From Dreissena polymorpha (Eukaryota > Mollusca > Bivalvia > Myida > Dreissenidae): 64,000 bases of DNA. A program made the translations under genes and the position numbers. Location of the stretch: assembly GCF_020536995.1 (NCBI RefSeq), contig NC_068364.1, forward strand, positions 48,446,374 to 48,510,373, written 5' to 3'. Below, piece by piece: positions 11,131-23,279 of the stretch. Under the pieces are notes generated by a model that was not told the origin of the DNA, did not search any database, and saw nothing but the letters and a program-made list of their open reading frames with translations. The stretch's first letter is position 1; every line of letters starts with the position of its first letter.

Positions 11131-12616
11131 TGCCATAACTTCTTTATTTATGATTAGATTTGATTGATACTTTGACAAAACTACTCTTACCTGACATACC
11201 ACAAGAGACTCCACCCAAACCATGCCCCGTGCCCCCCCCCCCCAATTTTTTTTTGAAACTGTTAAAAAACACAAGTATTTACATATTTTTTGACCTTGTG
11301 TTTTCTTTAGATTTAAAAGTTGTTGGTTTGTTGGGTTTTTGCTTTGTTTGTTTGTGATGGATTTTTTTAAATATTAAATATAAATATAAACTAAAGATGA
11401 GTTGCATGAAGTGGGGTAGCACACAACTGGACTAAATTATGAAAGTATTATGTGTTTCCATTTTTTGTTCAAATATTTGAAGTTTATCGTTGAGGGCTAT
11501 TTTTTTTAATTTGGATCTTTCGTTTGAAATGATTTATAAAACAGTTCATACAGCTGAATATGAAATATTTCATTAATATAGTAATGTTGTTCACAGTGTT
11601 ATTAAATTCTGGTATGTTTAAGGTATTTAAATTGCCACTGCAATTTAAAAGAGACAGTTTTCCTTTTAATTGTTGTTTCTCCAGAAATGTTGTCAATTGG
11701 TCCCATAGAGTTTGAATAGGTTTATACTCCCAGAAAAGGTATTTATTGTTTCACTGTCTACCAAAAAGAATATTGCACATTAATGGTGAATGTGGTTAGT
11801 ATTGCTTGCATTTCATAAAACACTACATTCCTTTTTGAATATTATATGGACTAAAATAAAACAATGTTGAACAGATTATTCGAATCCTACTACAGCCTTC
11901 ACAAACCTGCCTGGAAAGCAGTTTATCTATTTTTGTACAAACACTTGTAAAATATATTATAGCTGAATGTTAATTTTGTTGCAAAATGTATTAGGGTCCA
12001 ATGTTCTTAGGCATGGTTATTACATCACTGTGTTTATGGGACTCAGTGATTGATAATTGTTGTCTGAATGATCATTTTATATATATTCAGCCTGAAACTA
12101 TTCTCGGCTGCAACATGTTTGTAATACTTGTAAATAATGCATGCTGTTCAGTGTAATTTTGATGTCATAACTTACATAAAATTAAAAGTTAAAGATATTG
12201 TATGTGTAACAAAACTTAATCATAAAATTTGAATAAAATTAGACAATAACACTGAGTGCAAAGAAGTTTAAATGTTAATGTCAAACTACAAACCATTATT
12301 TTAAAGTATGTATATATCCAGTAATGCAATTCATGCATTTTCCACAGTCCCAGTCAAAACTAACGGTAAATATTACGTTAAATGAATCGGAGTGTCTATT
12401 TATTTCAATACCATACTTCAGATGAGATACGACTGATGACGAAAATTACTAGGTCAATAATGAGTAACAAGTACCTCTTTTCCATATGCGATATTGCTTG
12501 CATAGTCATGTCCACATAATCTGCAATTACAGTTATCGTGACGGATGTAAGCTCACAAATTACAAGTATATACAATGTAATACAAAAGATGTATATTATT
12601 TATTATAATATGAAAG
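11131..12616. other. Gene-free stretch
   Basis: Continues a repeat related to 31215-31570 (ctttgacaaaactactctta ... a C run at about 11231-11243 followed by T-rich sequence), then AT-rich DNA without a supported exon. Confidence 0.45.
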
Positions 12617-13200
12617 TAAACAAGATGTGTTTGTGAAACACAATGTCCCCCTATATGATGTTTGACCTTGTAGGATGACCTTGACATTGTGAAGGATGAC
12701 CTTGACCTTGACCTTTCACCACTTAAAATGTGCTGCTCCATGAGATACACATGCATGCCAAATATCAAGTTGCTATCTTCAATATTGCAAAAGTATTCAT
12801 AAAATAAGCGATTTGGGCCACATATATTTGACTTCTGACCTTGAAGGATGACCTTGACCTTGACTTTTCACCACTCAAAATGTGCAGCTCCATGAGATGC
12901 ACATGCATGCCAAATATCAAGTTGCTATCTTCAATATTGCAAAAGTATTCATAAAATGAGCGATTTTGGCCACATATATTTGACCCCTGACCTTGAAGGA
13001 TGACCTTGACCTTGACCTTTCACCACTCAAAATGTGCAGCTCCATGAGATACACATGCGTGCCAAATATGAAGTTGCTATCTTCAATATAGCAAAAGTTA
13101 TTGCAAAATGTTAAAGTTGGCGCAAACAGACCAACAGACAGACCAACAGACAGACAGGGCAAAAACAATATGTCCCCCACTACTATAGTGGGGGACATAA
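12617..13200. mobile_element. 'GTCCCCC' bivalve interspersed element with internal tandem modules
   Basis: Starts near acaagatgtgtttgtgaaac and ends near actatagtgggggacata. Between them are three imperfect copies of a module of about 175 bp (ccatgagatacacatgcatg ... gatgaccttgaccttgacct). The same element, inverted, is at 23700-23985. Non-coding; superfamily not established. Confidence 0.7.
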
Positions 13201-13708
13201 AAAAGGTGAAACTTCAGCTGCCCCAGCAGCACAGCAATTCCATTCTCAACCGCGTCTGGGGTCGTTTCATAAACGATCGTACGAAAATTCTAACTCACGA
13301 GATAATTATGCAATCTTAGTAAGTAGAAGAACTAGCTCACCATTCTCATCAAATATATACGTCTCTAGATATGCCAATGTTATTGATTAAGAACTGAAAA
13401 TTCATTATCATATGTATGGACTTATATGCAATTACTCATTTTCGAAAAATGTATCGTATCATAAATGTGTACAACGATGTTTATTAAAACGTTCCCCAGG
13501 TCCTTTATTTACAAGTGACCAATTGCTGAACGGCACAGCACAGCACACAACTTCACACATAGGAAATGAAGTTGAATGCAGCTGGGGCAACGCCTTGGAA
13601 CGGTCAATGCTAAGCATGAAGAATTATTTTATATAGCATAATTGTGTTATTTCAATATGACTTCAGTCATTTACACTTAATTACATTTGTGCATTCGACT
13701 GAACACTG
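13201..13708. other. Short gene-free interval
   Basis: Unique-looking sequence downstream of the five-exon gene. The plus-strand open frame at 13412-13636 has no supporting features. Confidence 0.4.
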
Positions 13709-15742
13709 TTAGTTTCTCATACCTTTAAGGACAGGACAATCTTCCAGACCAGCTCTATTTAGATATTCTTGGACGATGATTTTCACGACAAAGATATGAA
13801 CACATTCGGGATGTAATCGGTCTACCTCTGATAAAAGCAATATAATTATACATTGATTAACATTCAATATACAATATAAACACGCAACATAAAGTGCAAC
13901 CAGCAACAAAATTGGTCATGTTCACTTACGTAATTAGGAATTGAGGTCGGCGTAACGTTTGCTCTTTTAAAATGTAAATACCATTTTGCACACTTCAAAA
14001 ACAAGAAAACCAAGTAGAAAATTCTTTAAATATGATGGAGTTAAACCAACATGCTTAAAACAGGTATATACATTCTCACAGTGAAATAATCTTTAAATGA
14101 GATTAATAGTCAGCACTAAAATGGGGTCAGTTAAGGGGAAAAAAACACTAGATTTATGCCTAACATTTTAAATGTGCAAAAAACGTGGCATGAGTACGAG
14201 TGTTTTCGCATATTTATTTTATGCTTTGCGTTGTTTTATAGAGAAATATCAGTGAAATAAAACTGGTATTTCACTGTTTTCACAGCGAAATTATCCAGTT
14301 AAACTCTTTGACAATGTCAATAAACGGTGAAAAAAGCATAAAATAAAAAAAAAAAATGGGGAGATTCGATGGAATATCAATTTTATTTCACACGTGATCA
14401 TAAAAATACATATTTTCACTCATTGCTGCGCCACTCGTAAAAATATTATTTTTTATAATCACTCGTGAAATAAAATCGATATTCCACAGAATCCAATAAA
14501 TATCCTCTATATATACAGCCAGCGTTTGCTTACCTGGAGTGGGCGTTTCAAAATTATCAACGAATTGTGTCCTGTCTGGTGAACATGTGCATGTGTAGCA
14601 TTATCCTTTGCGATTTACAATCACTGGGGAATTTGCCTGTAATAAATAACATCTGGAATAAACAGTAATCTTTTTCACTTTGTTGTCAACACCAGTAACA
14701 CAAACTAGAATAAAACACACAAGTATCTCACAGCCTAATAAGTTACGGTACAATTTCTTAATCATCTCAAAGCCATCGATAAATAAATTAAACGTACATA
14801 CTGCACTTGAAAACGAAATTGAATTGTGACAATATATTATTAAAATGTTTTGACTAGAGAAAACAATGTCACCTAGCGGTTTAAAACAGTACGCTGAATT
14901 AAAAAAACTACCTTTATGAATTTTGTGTGCTCATCGCAGTCTAACAGAACGAATACATCCAGAGATTCGTTTACGGGCATATATGAACCCGTTGACTTGA
15001 TCAAACTATAATATTGTTCGGCTTCTGATGACAAAACTGGTAATGTTATGGAGCCGGAAAATGCAGGACTTTCTTGTGTATAATTAGCAGTACGTCCATT
15101 CTTGGTCTAAACAGTGATTATACAAAATAGCGTCATAAAATTGTTGAAATGTGAAAGGTCGGACAAAATATTATGATACTGTTATGCTGAGTGACCATAT
15201 TAACAAAGACGAGTGAATTAAAGCTCAAGCAATGGACAAACAATTTCTTACATAGCATACTCTGTGTAAACGCGAGTGAAGTAGTGAAGAGTTCGTTTGA
15301 ACATGTTTACCTGAGCAGTTGCATACGATGTCCCTTGCATTTGCCTGGCACCTAATGATCCAACTCGGGGAACTGTGCCTGTACGGCTTGACGTTGGCAT
15401 CGCAAAAGAGTCATACTTCAAAGTTCAAGCAAGAGAATATGGATTGCTATATACATATGCTCTCTTTCTTGACTTCTAAAAAATAAGTACTTGGTATAAT
15501 GCACAATTGCATTCAGATAACCACTACATACCAAGCACTGGTAATATCAATATGAATGCTTCTTTAGGAAGATTACAATCGAAATAATAAACAAAGCCTG
15601 TCATAAAACGTTGTAACTTAACAACAGTATGTGCACCATACCATATTGCAAAAACAAAAAACGAATATATCATTATTAACTTTCAAATGTTATTTCAATA
15701 ACGTTTTATTCTGTGGAACCATACCGATTTTGATTCTGCCAT
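13709..15742 (-). CDS. Five-exon gene of unknown function (168 aa)
   Basis: Exons in transcript order: 15742-15725 (ATG, MAESKS), 15415-15311, 15106-14912, 14605-14534, 13825-13709. Lengths are 18, 105, 195, 72 and 117 bp, all multiples of three, and every junction is GT-AG in phase 0. The joined frame is open and ends at a stop, giving a protein with segments such as SSRTGTVPRVGSLGARQ, ESPAFSGSITLPVLSSEAEQ, ESLDVFVLLDCDEHTKFIK and VDRLHPECVHIFVVKIIVQE. No signal peptide, membrane segment or known motif is evident, and I do not recognise the family. The first exon lies about 50 bp from the edge of the right satellite, so its promoter would lie in the TIR satellite. The last exon also carries a possible donor (GGTATGAG) just before the stop, so the gene might continue. 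It converges with the KMT5B-like gene inside the giant element. Confidence 0.55.
14210..14500. mobile_element. Foldback MITE in last intron of the five-exon gene
   Basis: The part at about 14365-14495 is a palindrome: arm gatggaatatcaattttatt versus aataaaatcgatattccac, with cactcattgctgcgccactcg in the centre. The adjacent segment 14213-14290 (agagaaatatcagtgaaata, gcataaaataa) recurs inverted at 16563-16640 and, more diverged, near 39480-39590. Confidence 0.6.
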
Positions 15743-15789
15743 CTTTCTCGCGTACTCACGACACTAGAATAAAAAAAACTAAACAAACA

Positions 15790-16209
15790 CATTAAAGAAA
15801 CAAAGTGCGGGGAGTGAATTACAAACTCCAAAGAAAACTATATACGCTGCCTGTAATGAATTACAAAACCCTGTGATAACTACACAGGCTGCATGTAATC
15901 AATTACAAGCCACGGTGATAAATACGCAGGCTGCATGGAGTGAATAACAAACCACGGTGATAACTACACACGCTGCATGGAATCAATTACAAACCCCGAT
16001 GCGAACTACACAGCCTGCATGAAACGAATTACAAACCACGTTGACAATACAAAAGCTGCGTGTAATGAATTACAAACCCTGGTGATAACTACACAAGCTG
16101 CTTGGAATGAATTACAAACCATGGTGATAACCACACAGGCTGCGTGGAATGAATTACAAACCCCGGTGATAACAACACAGGCTGCATTGAATGAATTACA
16201 AACCCCGGT
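15790..16209 (-). repeat. 42-bp satellite, diverged variant
   Basis: Units of 42 bp with the consensus gaattacaaaccccggtgat then aacaacacaggctgcatgga. They grade at about 16200 into the standard satellite, showing that the variant is an old edge of the same array. Confidence 0.8.
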
Positions 16210-17560
16210 GATACCACTATACCCCGTGGGACATCAATTATACACCCCGGTGATAACAAAACAAACCACGGGGCATCGATTATACGTCCCAGTGATAACA
16301 ATACAAACCACGGGGCACCGATTATAAGGCCCGGTGATAACAATACAAACCACGGGGCATCGATTATACACCCCGGTGATAACAATACAAACCACGGGGT
16401 ATCGATTATACAGCCCGGTGATAACAATACAAACCACAGGGCATCAATTATACACCCCGGTGATAACAATACAAACCACAGGGCAATGGTTATACACCTC
16501 GGTGATAACAATAAAAACCACAGGGTATCGATTATACACCCCGGTGATAACAATACAAAACACTGTTTAAAACAGTGAAATACCTGTTTTATTTCCCTGA
16601 TATTTCTCTATAACCCACTGGAAAGCATTAAATAAAAACCATGGGGCATCGATTATACACCCCGGTGATAACAATACAAACCACGAGGCATCAATTATAC
16701 ACCCCGGTGATAACAATAAAAACCACAGGGTATCTATTATACAGCCTGGTGATAACAATACAAACCACAGGGCATCAATTATACACCCCGGTGATAACAA
16801 TACAAACCACTGGGCAACGGTTATACACCCCGGTGATAACAATACAAACCACGGGGCATCGATTATACACCCCGGTGATAACAATACAAAACACTGGGCA
16901 TCAATTATATGGCCCGGTGATAACTATACAAACCACAGCGTATCGATTATACACCCCGGCGATAACAATACAAAACCACGGGGCATTGATTATACGGCCC
17001 GGTGGTAACACTACAAGGCTAGATTGAACTTTACCGGTACGCAGTTGTTTACCACCATCGACAAAGCGGGGGTTTAGGGCGGTAGCCTCTGATACCAAAG
17101 AAATATATAGGATAAAAGGATTATAAGGTGTTGTATTAATTGTTATGTGTTAGGTGTTAAGGGTTAGGGTACGCTGTTTGATGTAAAGTGTTGCGTGCCG
17201 GTAAAGTTCAATCGTCCCCACTACAAACCACGGGGCATCGATTTTACGGCCGGGTAATAACAATACAAACCACGGGGCATCGATAATACAGCCCGGTGAT
17301 AACAATACAAACCACCGGCATCGATTATACGACCCGTTGATAACAATACAAACCACGGGGCTTTGATAATACACCCCGGTGATAACAATACAAACCACGG
17401 GCCATCGATAATACGGCCCGGTGATAACAATACAAACCACAGGGCATCAATTATACACGAGGCATTGATTATACGGCCCGGTGATAACAATACAAACCAC
17501 AGGGCATCAATTATACACGAGGCATTGATTATATGGCCCGGTGATAACAATACAAACCAC
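16210..17560 (-). repeat. 42-bp satellite array, right arm (inverted relative to 1306-4460)
   Basis: Units read cggtgataacaatacaaacc then acggggcatcgattatacac, the reverse complement of the left-arm unit. The array is interrupted by a short MITE-like piece at 16563-16640 and by a small TIR element at 17022-17213. Confidence 0.9.
17022..17213. mobile_element. Small TIR element inside the right satellite
   Basis: The left end GATTGAACTTTACCGGTACG is matched inverted at the right end (CGTGCCGGTAAAGTTCAATC). The interior (about 190 bp total) is unrelated to the satellite, while both sides resume satellite-like sequence. Non-coding. Confidence 0.7.
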
Positions 17561-18079
17561 GCTTATATGAACAACAGCAAAAATTTTAGGCACGCAGCTA
17601 GAGTATTAGTTTTTTGGATCTAATAAAGCTTATTTAGTTAAAATAAATGTGATTGACACGCTGTGAACTTATTTGTTTCATTCAGTGTTATTTTTGCGTT
17701 TGTGTGTGTTTATTTAAATCTTACCAGGTGAAGTAACTTGAAATCAAAGAATGCACTGTTAACAGAGGTCAAAATGGCGCAGTTCAGGTCGCAAACAACT
17801 ATTAAAGTTGTTTAAATAAATATATATATAGGTGTCTTAAAACAATTAACAAAGATAAACCATCGTTGTTAAATGTAATCATGCATACAAAAAAACAATA
17901 TAATGCAGGTTGAGATGCATAAATATTTATTTTAAATCAGTATTTTCAATTCAGATTATATTAATACAAATTTAGTTCGATGTAGCCATCAATTCAGTAC
18001 ATTTCGACCTTTTGCACATGCGCATTAGGGACGGTGATTATCCCGGTGCATAGATCGTAAATAAAAGTATTCTATATCT
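17561..18079 (-). repeat. Right terminal inverted repeat, unique part
   Basis: Reverse-complement homologue of 630-1305, with the same order of blocks from satellite edge to tip (AAATAAAAGTATTCTATATC at the tip). Confidence 0.7.
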
Positions 18080-18088
18080 CGCTCATTG
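18080..18088. repeat. Right 9-bp target-site duplication
   Basis: CGCTCATTG directly follows the right tip of the giant element and matches 621-629 exactly in the same orientation. Confidence 0.55.
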
Positions 18089-18836
18089 TAGATTTCGAAG
18101 CCTCCGCCATTTTGTTTGTTTGTGTCTGAATCACGTGACACGAAGCGCGAAATACAAATAGAAAGGGATTTCCCAAGGTAGACGCAAAAGTCGTAATACA
18201 ATTTGGCTGTTGCTCTTTAGTTTTGTAGTTTTTAGCAAAAGGTTGAGTTGGATATGGTTCAAATTAACGAATGTTATTAATTAATATCAAAATAATAGCC
18301 TGCTAAATTCAGGAAAATAATCCATTGGACAGTCCCTTTAATAAAACTATTGTGTTTCGTCACAGAAATGACGTCACACGATTTACTACGTAATACATTT
18401 CGTTATATAAAATCAAAGCGCTGAAGGCATTTAAAAATGAATTAAATACTATCTTATGCAAACGTATGATCATTGATGATATTTCGATTAAAATACAAAG
18501 AAGTTTGTAAATACAGAAAAGGGCTTTGTGTTATTCTATTGTTTTGGGCTAAAGGTGGGGATGTCCGACAAACTGCAGTTGTTTGCTCTTTTCGTCTTTT
18601 TAATATTATAGTCACGGGAAATGAAGTTCTACTTTTTAAGGAAGCTAATCGAGCAGCCACGAAAAAGTAAAAATGTATGCGAGCATTATGGTTACCATCA
18701 AATAATGCACAGAAAGAATTGGCTTTCAAGTTGATTTGATCTCCCCGCGCATTCCATCCCGCGAATCCCTTATTCTCCTAAGCAATTTAATCAAGCTATT
18801 ATACAGCATTGCAGTTTACCTATATATTTTTCAAAA
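18089..18836. other. Gene-free flank right of the giant element
   Basis: AT-rich. Short open frames at 18454-18729 (minus) and 18473-18670 (plus) overlap each other and show no motif. Confidence 0.4.
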
Positions 18837-18922
18837 GGTCAGATAGCTTAATTGGTAGAGCAACACATGCCGGTATCATTTGATGGCTCATTCGTGGTTT
18901 CGGGACGAATCTCGATCTGACC
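18837..18922 (+). tRNA. tRNA-like sequence (pseudogene or SINE head)
   Basis: The ends GGTCAGA and TCTGACC can form a perfect 7-bp acceptor stem. TAGCTTAATTGGTAGAGC fits a D-arm and A box. attcgt/acgaat encloses a T-loop-like ggtttcggg resembling a degenerate B box. The anticodon arm is not convincing. A 9-bp inverted repeat (GTTTACCTA at 18814, TAGGTAAAC at 18927) flanks it. Probably tRNA-derived rather than a functional tRNA. Confidence 0.4.
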
Positions 18923-21900
18923 TTCGTAGGTAAACTTGTGATTGAAAGGCTGGCAACTGATAGTGTGACAATCTGTTTTGAGCGGGGTTTTGGGCTAACA
19001 GTTCATTTCATCAGGTCACATGAAACGCTTAAATGTGGCCCGTTTGTTGTTTAATTGCTGATTAACATAATAATAAAAAGTTCATATCCTCATTTTTATA
19101 CCAATCTTTACGAACTCTACGTTCTTCTGCTAGGAAGTGCCTTTAATAATTTAATTCAAATATTATCTTTATAAAAGTTTTGTGTTAGTTTATTTTATTC
19201 AACATTAATCGAGCTCGCTTTGAGGCTTTGCCTGTTTTAATATTATATAAAATCTCTCAGTGACATCGCTTCAAATGCATTTAAAACACACATGAATCAT
19301 AAATAAATAAATAAAATATAAAATGTAAACAAATCTCACTATTACATCGCTTGAAATGCATTGAAATACACGTGTATTATGATTGAATAATCTTCAAATA
19401 CATTCAATGTGTTTTTAGCTTGCACAGTAGTGACAAAGGTGCTAAAGTTTCTTTCTAGTATTCACCTATTATTCACACTTCTACTGCACATGCTATCTAT
19501 TGCTACTTGGACGAAATTACTAAGTTCCCCTATTGCACACAAATATCAGTGTACGAAACTGTAGTAGGACGAAGCTAGTCTGGATTACCTGCCCCGGCCA
19601 CTGTGGAACTAAAATATAATAATACGACGGGAACCAGAATATTATAGTACGACGGGAACCAGAATAGGACGGAGCCTCCATAAACTAACGAAATAGTGGA
19701 AAGTAACCTCGTCTATAACTTCCGCCTTCAACCGTTTGTGATCAGAAATGTGTTTTTACCATTTTTACACGAAAAACACGCACTTTGATATCGGCGGTAT
19801 CAGGTAGAAATCTTTATATTTGTTTCTTTAGATTTTTTGTTTGATTCAAGTTCAGTTTTTTGTCGATGACATTTAATTATCTGAAATGGCAAGTAGTGGG
19901 TGGGGTATTCTTGTTTTCGCGCTGACGTCACCCACGGGGCAGTACCTTAGTAACTTCCTTAGCGACGGTGAAAACAATGCCTTAGATACGGTCGATTAAC
20001 AACGCTGATTGAGCTATATCTGCTGGCATTTCGCCAATTGCATTCCTATTTGGAAGTTGATAAGTAATTAAATGTTAATTAAATGTTCTGTAATTGGTGT
20101 TTGAAATGTCTTTTGACTGTTCTAAATGGTTAGATTGCACTTTGAAAGCCCAATATGACCAGAAAATTAAAATATTTTGACTAAATGAAATATCCGTATA
20201 AATTACATACGGGATGTTGAAAAAATGACCCGAACAAATGGCCAATGTTCGAGTACGGCGACATTCATATCTTTCTTATTGAGACACTAGTAAATAAGTT
20301 TATTCTCTAATAATGGGAGTATCATGTAGATGTTGATGTAATTTATATTGTTGTTCTTTTAGAGTTCATTAATATTCGTACATTGTATTTGTCTACTATG
20401 TCAATTCATAATAATAATGTGAAGCTGGAAAATTAGTAGGAAATTCTGGTACATCTACTGAAAGCCTAAGTTGTGTTATCAAAATTAAGCTTTATTTACT
20501 TTATACTGATCTGATTTATAGTATTTCTTTTATTTTCGTGCATTATCCATTTACGTTGTGATTTACATGACATTCATTATGACCCAAGATTGGTTTAACA
20601 AACGTGACTTACTTACTAATTGTCTATCGCTTTTACGTTTTTGATGAAATCAAATTAAAACAAATAAATAGATCTAATTAAATAGATCTAATACATGTCA
20701 ACCTGTAAGTTAGCAGTTACTCAAATGGCAAATGCATTAGAGCTGTAAGTCAATACTTAAACTGCAGTACTCAGCCCTGTTATATATCACTTCTCTTCCC
20801 TGACATGTGTTGTATAAACCAGTTGATTGTTATGAGTGACAAATATATAAGATTTTTAACACACACATCTATGTACATATTTTTAATAATTATTTACCCC
20901 TGTTGCTGTCAAACGTAATTTCTTGTTTTTATGATGTCGTTCGTTTATTGCCGTAACATTTAATCTTAATACGGTCCGTAAGAACGATTGTCCGGGATTC
21001 GGAAGGACGTCGTTTGAATAAACTGATTCACGTTAGATACGTTACTTGTGTTTTACGTAAATTTTATAATTATTAAATGCTTTATTTTTTTATTAATTAA
21101 TCGGGCTAGTATCTTTAAGGTGGACAATTTCTGATAATCTTAATTGGACATGACTTTTAATTTGTACAATATGTAACATATCTAATTTAAGCAACTGTTA
21201 ATATAAGTATGTTGGCGTTAATTATTCAACCAAATGACTGCTTAATACACACAGGAAAAGAAGACATGGTGGCATCATTATTCGTGTTTAATGGCGCTGT
21301 CATCTACCAACCATTGTGGTTTATGACACCATGCTGTTAGTTATGTCTGGATAATATCTGATCAAGACAAGATAATCGGTTTATGCAGAACAAAGGGGCA
21401 ATTAAACACCGGAATGCAAAGGCTTAAAAGATTTTAAGATTGATGCAAACAATCAAATAAAAAATATTGCATTTAATGTAATTAAATGTTTATTTAAGGT
21501 ATCAACGTGTTTGTTTTCCCAGTCAAGTACCATTATGGTTAATGTATATATGTTGTATATTTGAAATTGATATATTTATTTTTGTTTTTAATCTAATTTG
21601 TTTCAGTAAAGTAGAACAACTTGTTTGCATGTTGAAAAAAATCTTTATTTAATTGTTTAAATATATAAATAACGATCACGCTCTATTTCTCAATGCAAAT
21701 AAAATAGCGCAGCGCTAAATATTGTTTTCACCGTCGTCAAGGGGCACGTTACTCTAACTGACTCAAGTGCCCGGATGTTGCGATATTATGAATTAATGTA
21801 AAATATTAGCTTGATATATTAAGTTAATAATGAACTTTGAAACAATAAGCACAACCAAAATAAAATATACTTCAGTGAATCATGACATTGAATCAGTTCT

Positions 21901-22374
21901 AATAAAATATAAAGGAGTAAATAATATCATTGTTTCACCTTATAAACAACTTTCTTCTTGGGGACTGTAGAAGATAATTTTAGAGTCTGGTAGGTTCTTG
22001 TCGAGGCTTGATTTCTTTTTGAGTTATAGAGATTGCATGAAATAACATGATAGATATCCTGCTTGATGCAGTCGTTACGAAAAAAAGTTTTGACACAGTC
22101 ACCATAATTTGCTGAGCAAAAATGCAACAAAGAGTTCAATATTGTAATTCATCAGATATATCCTCTTTTTATTTTTATCCCTGATCACTGGGTCATAAGT
22201 TGTCCAATTACATCTTTTTAAAATTGATATAAAAAAACTACAGGCTGAAATTGATGAATTTATATTTAACTATTTCCTCTTATGTTCCCTTTATTTCCTA
22301 AATTGATCTACCAGGTATTTCTTTATTAAATTGTCCAAATAAAGTTTATTATATGTTAAAAATGAGTCCTGTTG
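18923..22374. other. Long gene-free stretch
   Basis: AT-rich sequence without a supported exon. A weak inverted similarity (gacggtgaaaacaat at about 19964, attgttttcaccgtcgtc at about 21721) could be the ends of an old element. The minus open frame 21927-22139 shows no recognisable motif. Confidence 0.4.
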
Positions 22375-22733
22375 CAGGGATTTTTCTTCCCCAATTGGGA
22401 ATAGTACCTGTCCCATACACATTGGGAAAAATAAGCATGAACAACCCTGAAATTGGAAAGATTCGCTTCGTGAAATCTTCCAATTGAGATTACAGTTTTT
22501 TTAATTGCTTGGTATCAAAAGCAAAAATCAACTCAAATATTAAAGTACATTCATTCTGGCTTAAAATGTTCAGTGTAAGTGCCCATTTTATTTGTGAACT
22601 TGCAGACTATGCTCTTTTGGAACAAAAATGATGGCATTTTGTCTTTTTGGGGGAAAATTTTTAGACAGCAATTGGGAATTTTGAAGTTTCCCTTCAATTA
22701 GGAAAGTACCTTTTACGGGTACCGGTACTTTAC
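22375..22733. mobile_element. Fragment related to the CAGTGATTTTT-type TIR elements
   Basis: Begins CAGGGATTTTTCTTCCCCAA, similar to the tips at 26758 and 23280, and carries several 'cccaattggga' motifs as those elements do. No opposite end found, so probably a partial copy. Confidence 0.4.
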
Positions 22734-22936
22734 AAAGAAGAGAAAACTCGCAGAGTTGCTTGCTTGTCCCATTCCCGGATTGTTTAATGCAGCTTGGATG
22801 TAGTCTGGTGGGAGTAGTGAGGACGTGAAAGTTTTACACAGCAGCTTGTACACACCGTCCTGACTCTCATACGCTGTCCTTAGACCCAGATTCCTGACAC
22901 TTTCTATACAATTCTTAGCTCATGCTTCTGCAAAAC
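22734..22936 (-). pseudogene. MULE-like transposase C-terminal fragment (plain DNA transposon)
   Basis: Read on minus from acceptor ATTTCAG (22937-22938), the frame gives NCIESVRNLGLRTAYESQ, DGVYKLLCKTFTSSLLPPDY and IQAALNN, ending near a possible donor at 22732-22733. The pattern 'NLGL..AY ... LLPP..I..A' resembles the C-terminal part of FLYWCH/MULE-type transposases as I recall them. There is one in-frame TGA near the start, and no catalytic domain nearby. It lies outside the giant TIR element. Family assignment is tentative. Confidence 0.35.
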
Positions 22937-23279
22937 CTGAAATGATAACAAAAATAACAATAAATATTATTTAATAAAATATCATTATAAAGGCAATACT
23001 TTCATAACATGATAAACATATAAGGTGACTTTTTGTCCATTGTGCGTCGTCAACACGTGTCAGATGAGTACAAAAATGGTTCTGGGTAGGTGAAAACATG
23101 GCCACCAGTGGGCGGCGCATTTTTCCTTATTAGCTTACCTGAGCAAACCGTCCAATCGTCATAACACTTGGTCAGAACATGTGTTGCAACGATATCTTGG
23201 ATGAGTTTGCAAATGGTTTCGGGTGTTTGTGAAACATGGACGCCAAGGGGCCGGGCAGGTTTCCTTATATGGCTATAGT

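Larger units (their letters stand above)
630..18079. mobile_element. Giant long-TIR transposon (about 17.4 kb) enclosing gene sequences
   Basis: Seen: the left tip AGATATAGAATACTTTTATT at 630 is repeated exactly, inverted, ending at 18079. Immediately outside both tips lies the same 9 bases, CGCTCATTG (621-629 and 18080-18088), in direct orientation. Inward from the tips the arms stay homologous for about 0.5-0.7 kb and then both enter the same 42-bp satellite in opposite orientation. Known: a 9-bp target duplication and long TIRs are typical of Mutator-like elements, some of which (Pack-MULEs) carry host gene fragments. Inferred: the whole interval moved as one unit, carrying KMT5B-like exons and a second gene. 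No transposase is recognised inside, so it would be non-autonomous. The alternative is two independent inverted copies of a satellite-bearing repeat with a chance 9-base match. Confidence 0.55.

Noticed and set aside
19930-21760. TIR element defined by gacggtgaaaacaat and its inverse
   Set aside because: The shared stretch is short, outer ends do not match well, and no target duplication was found.
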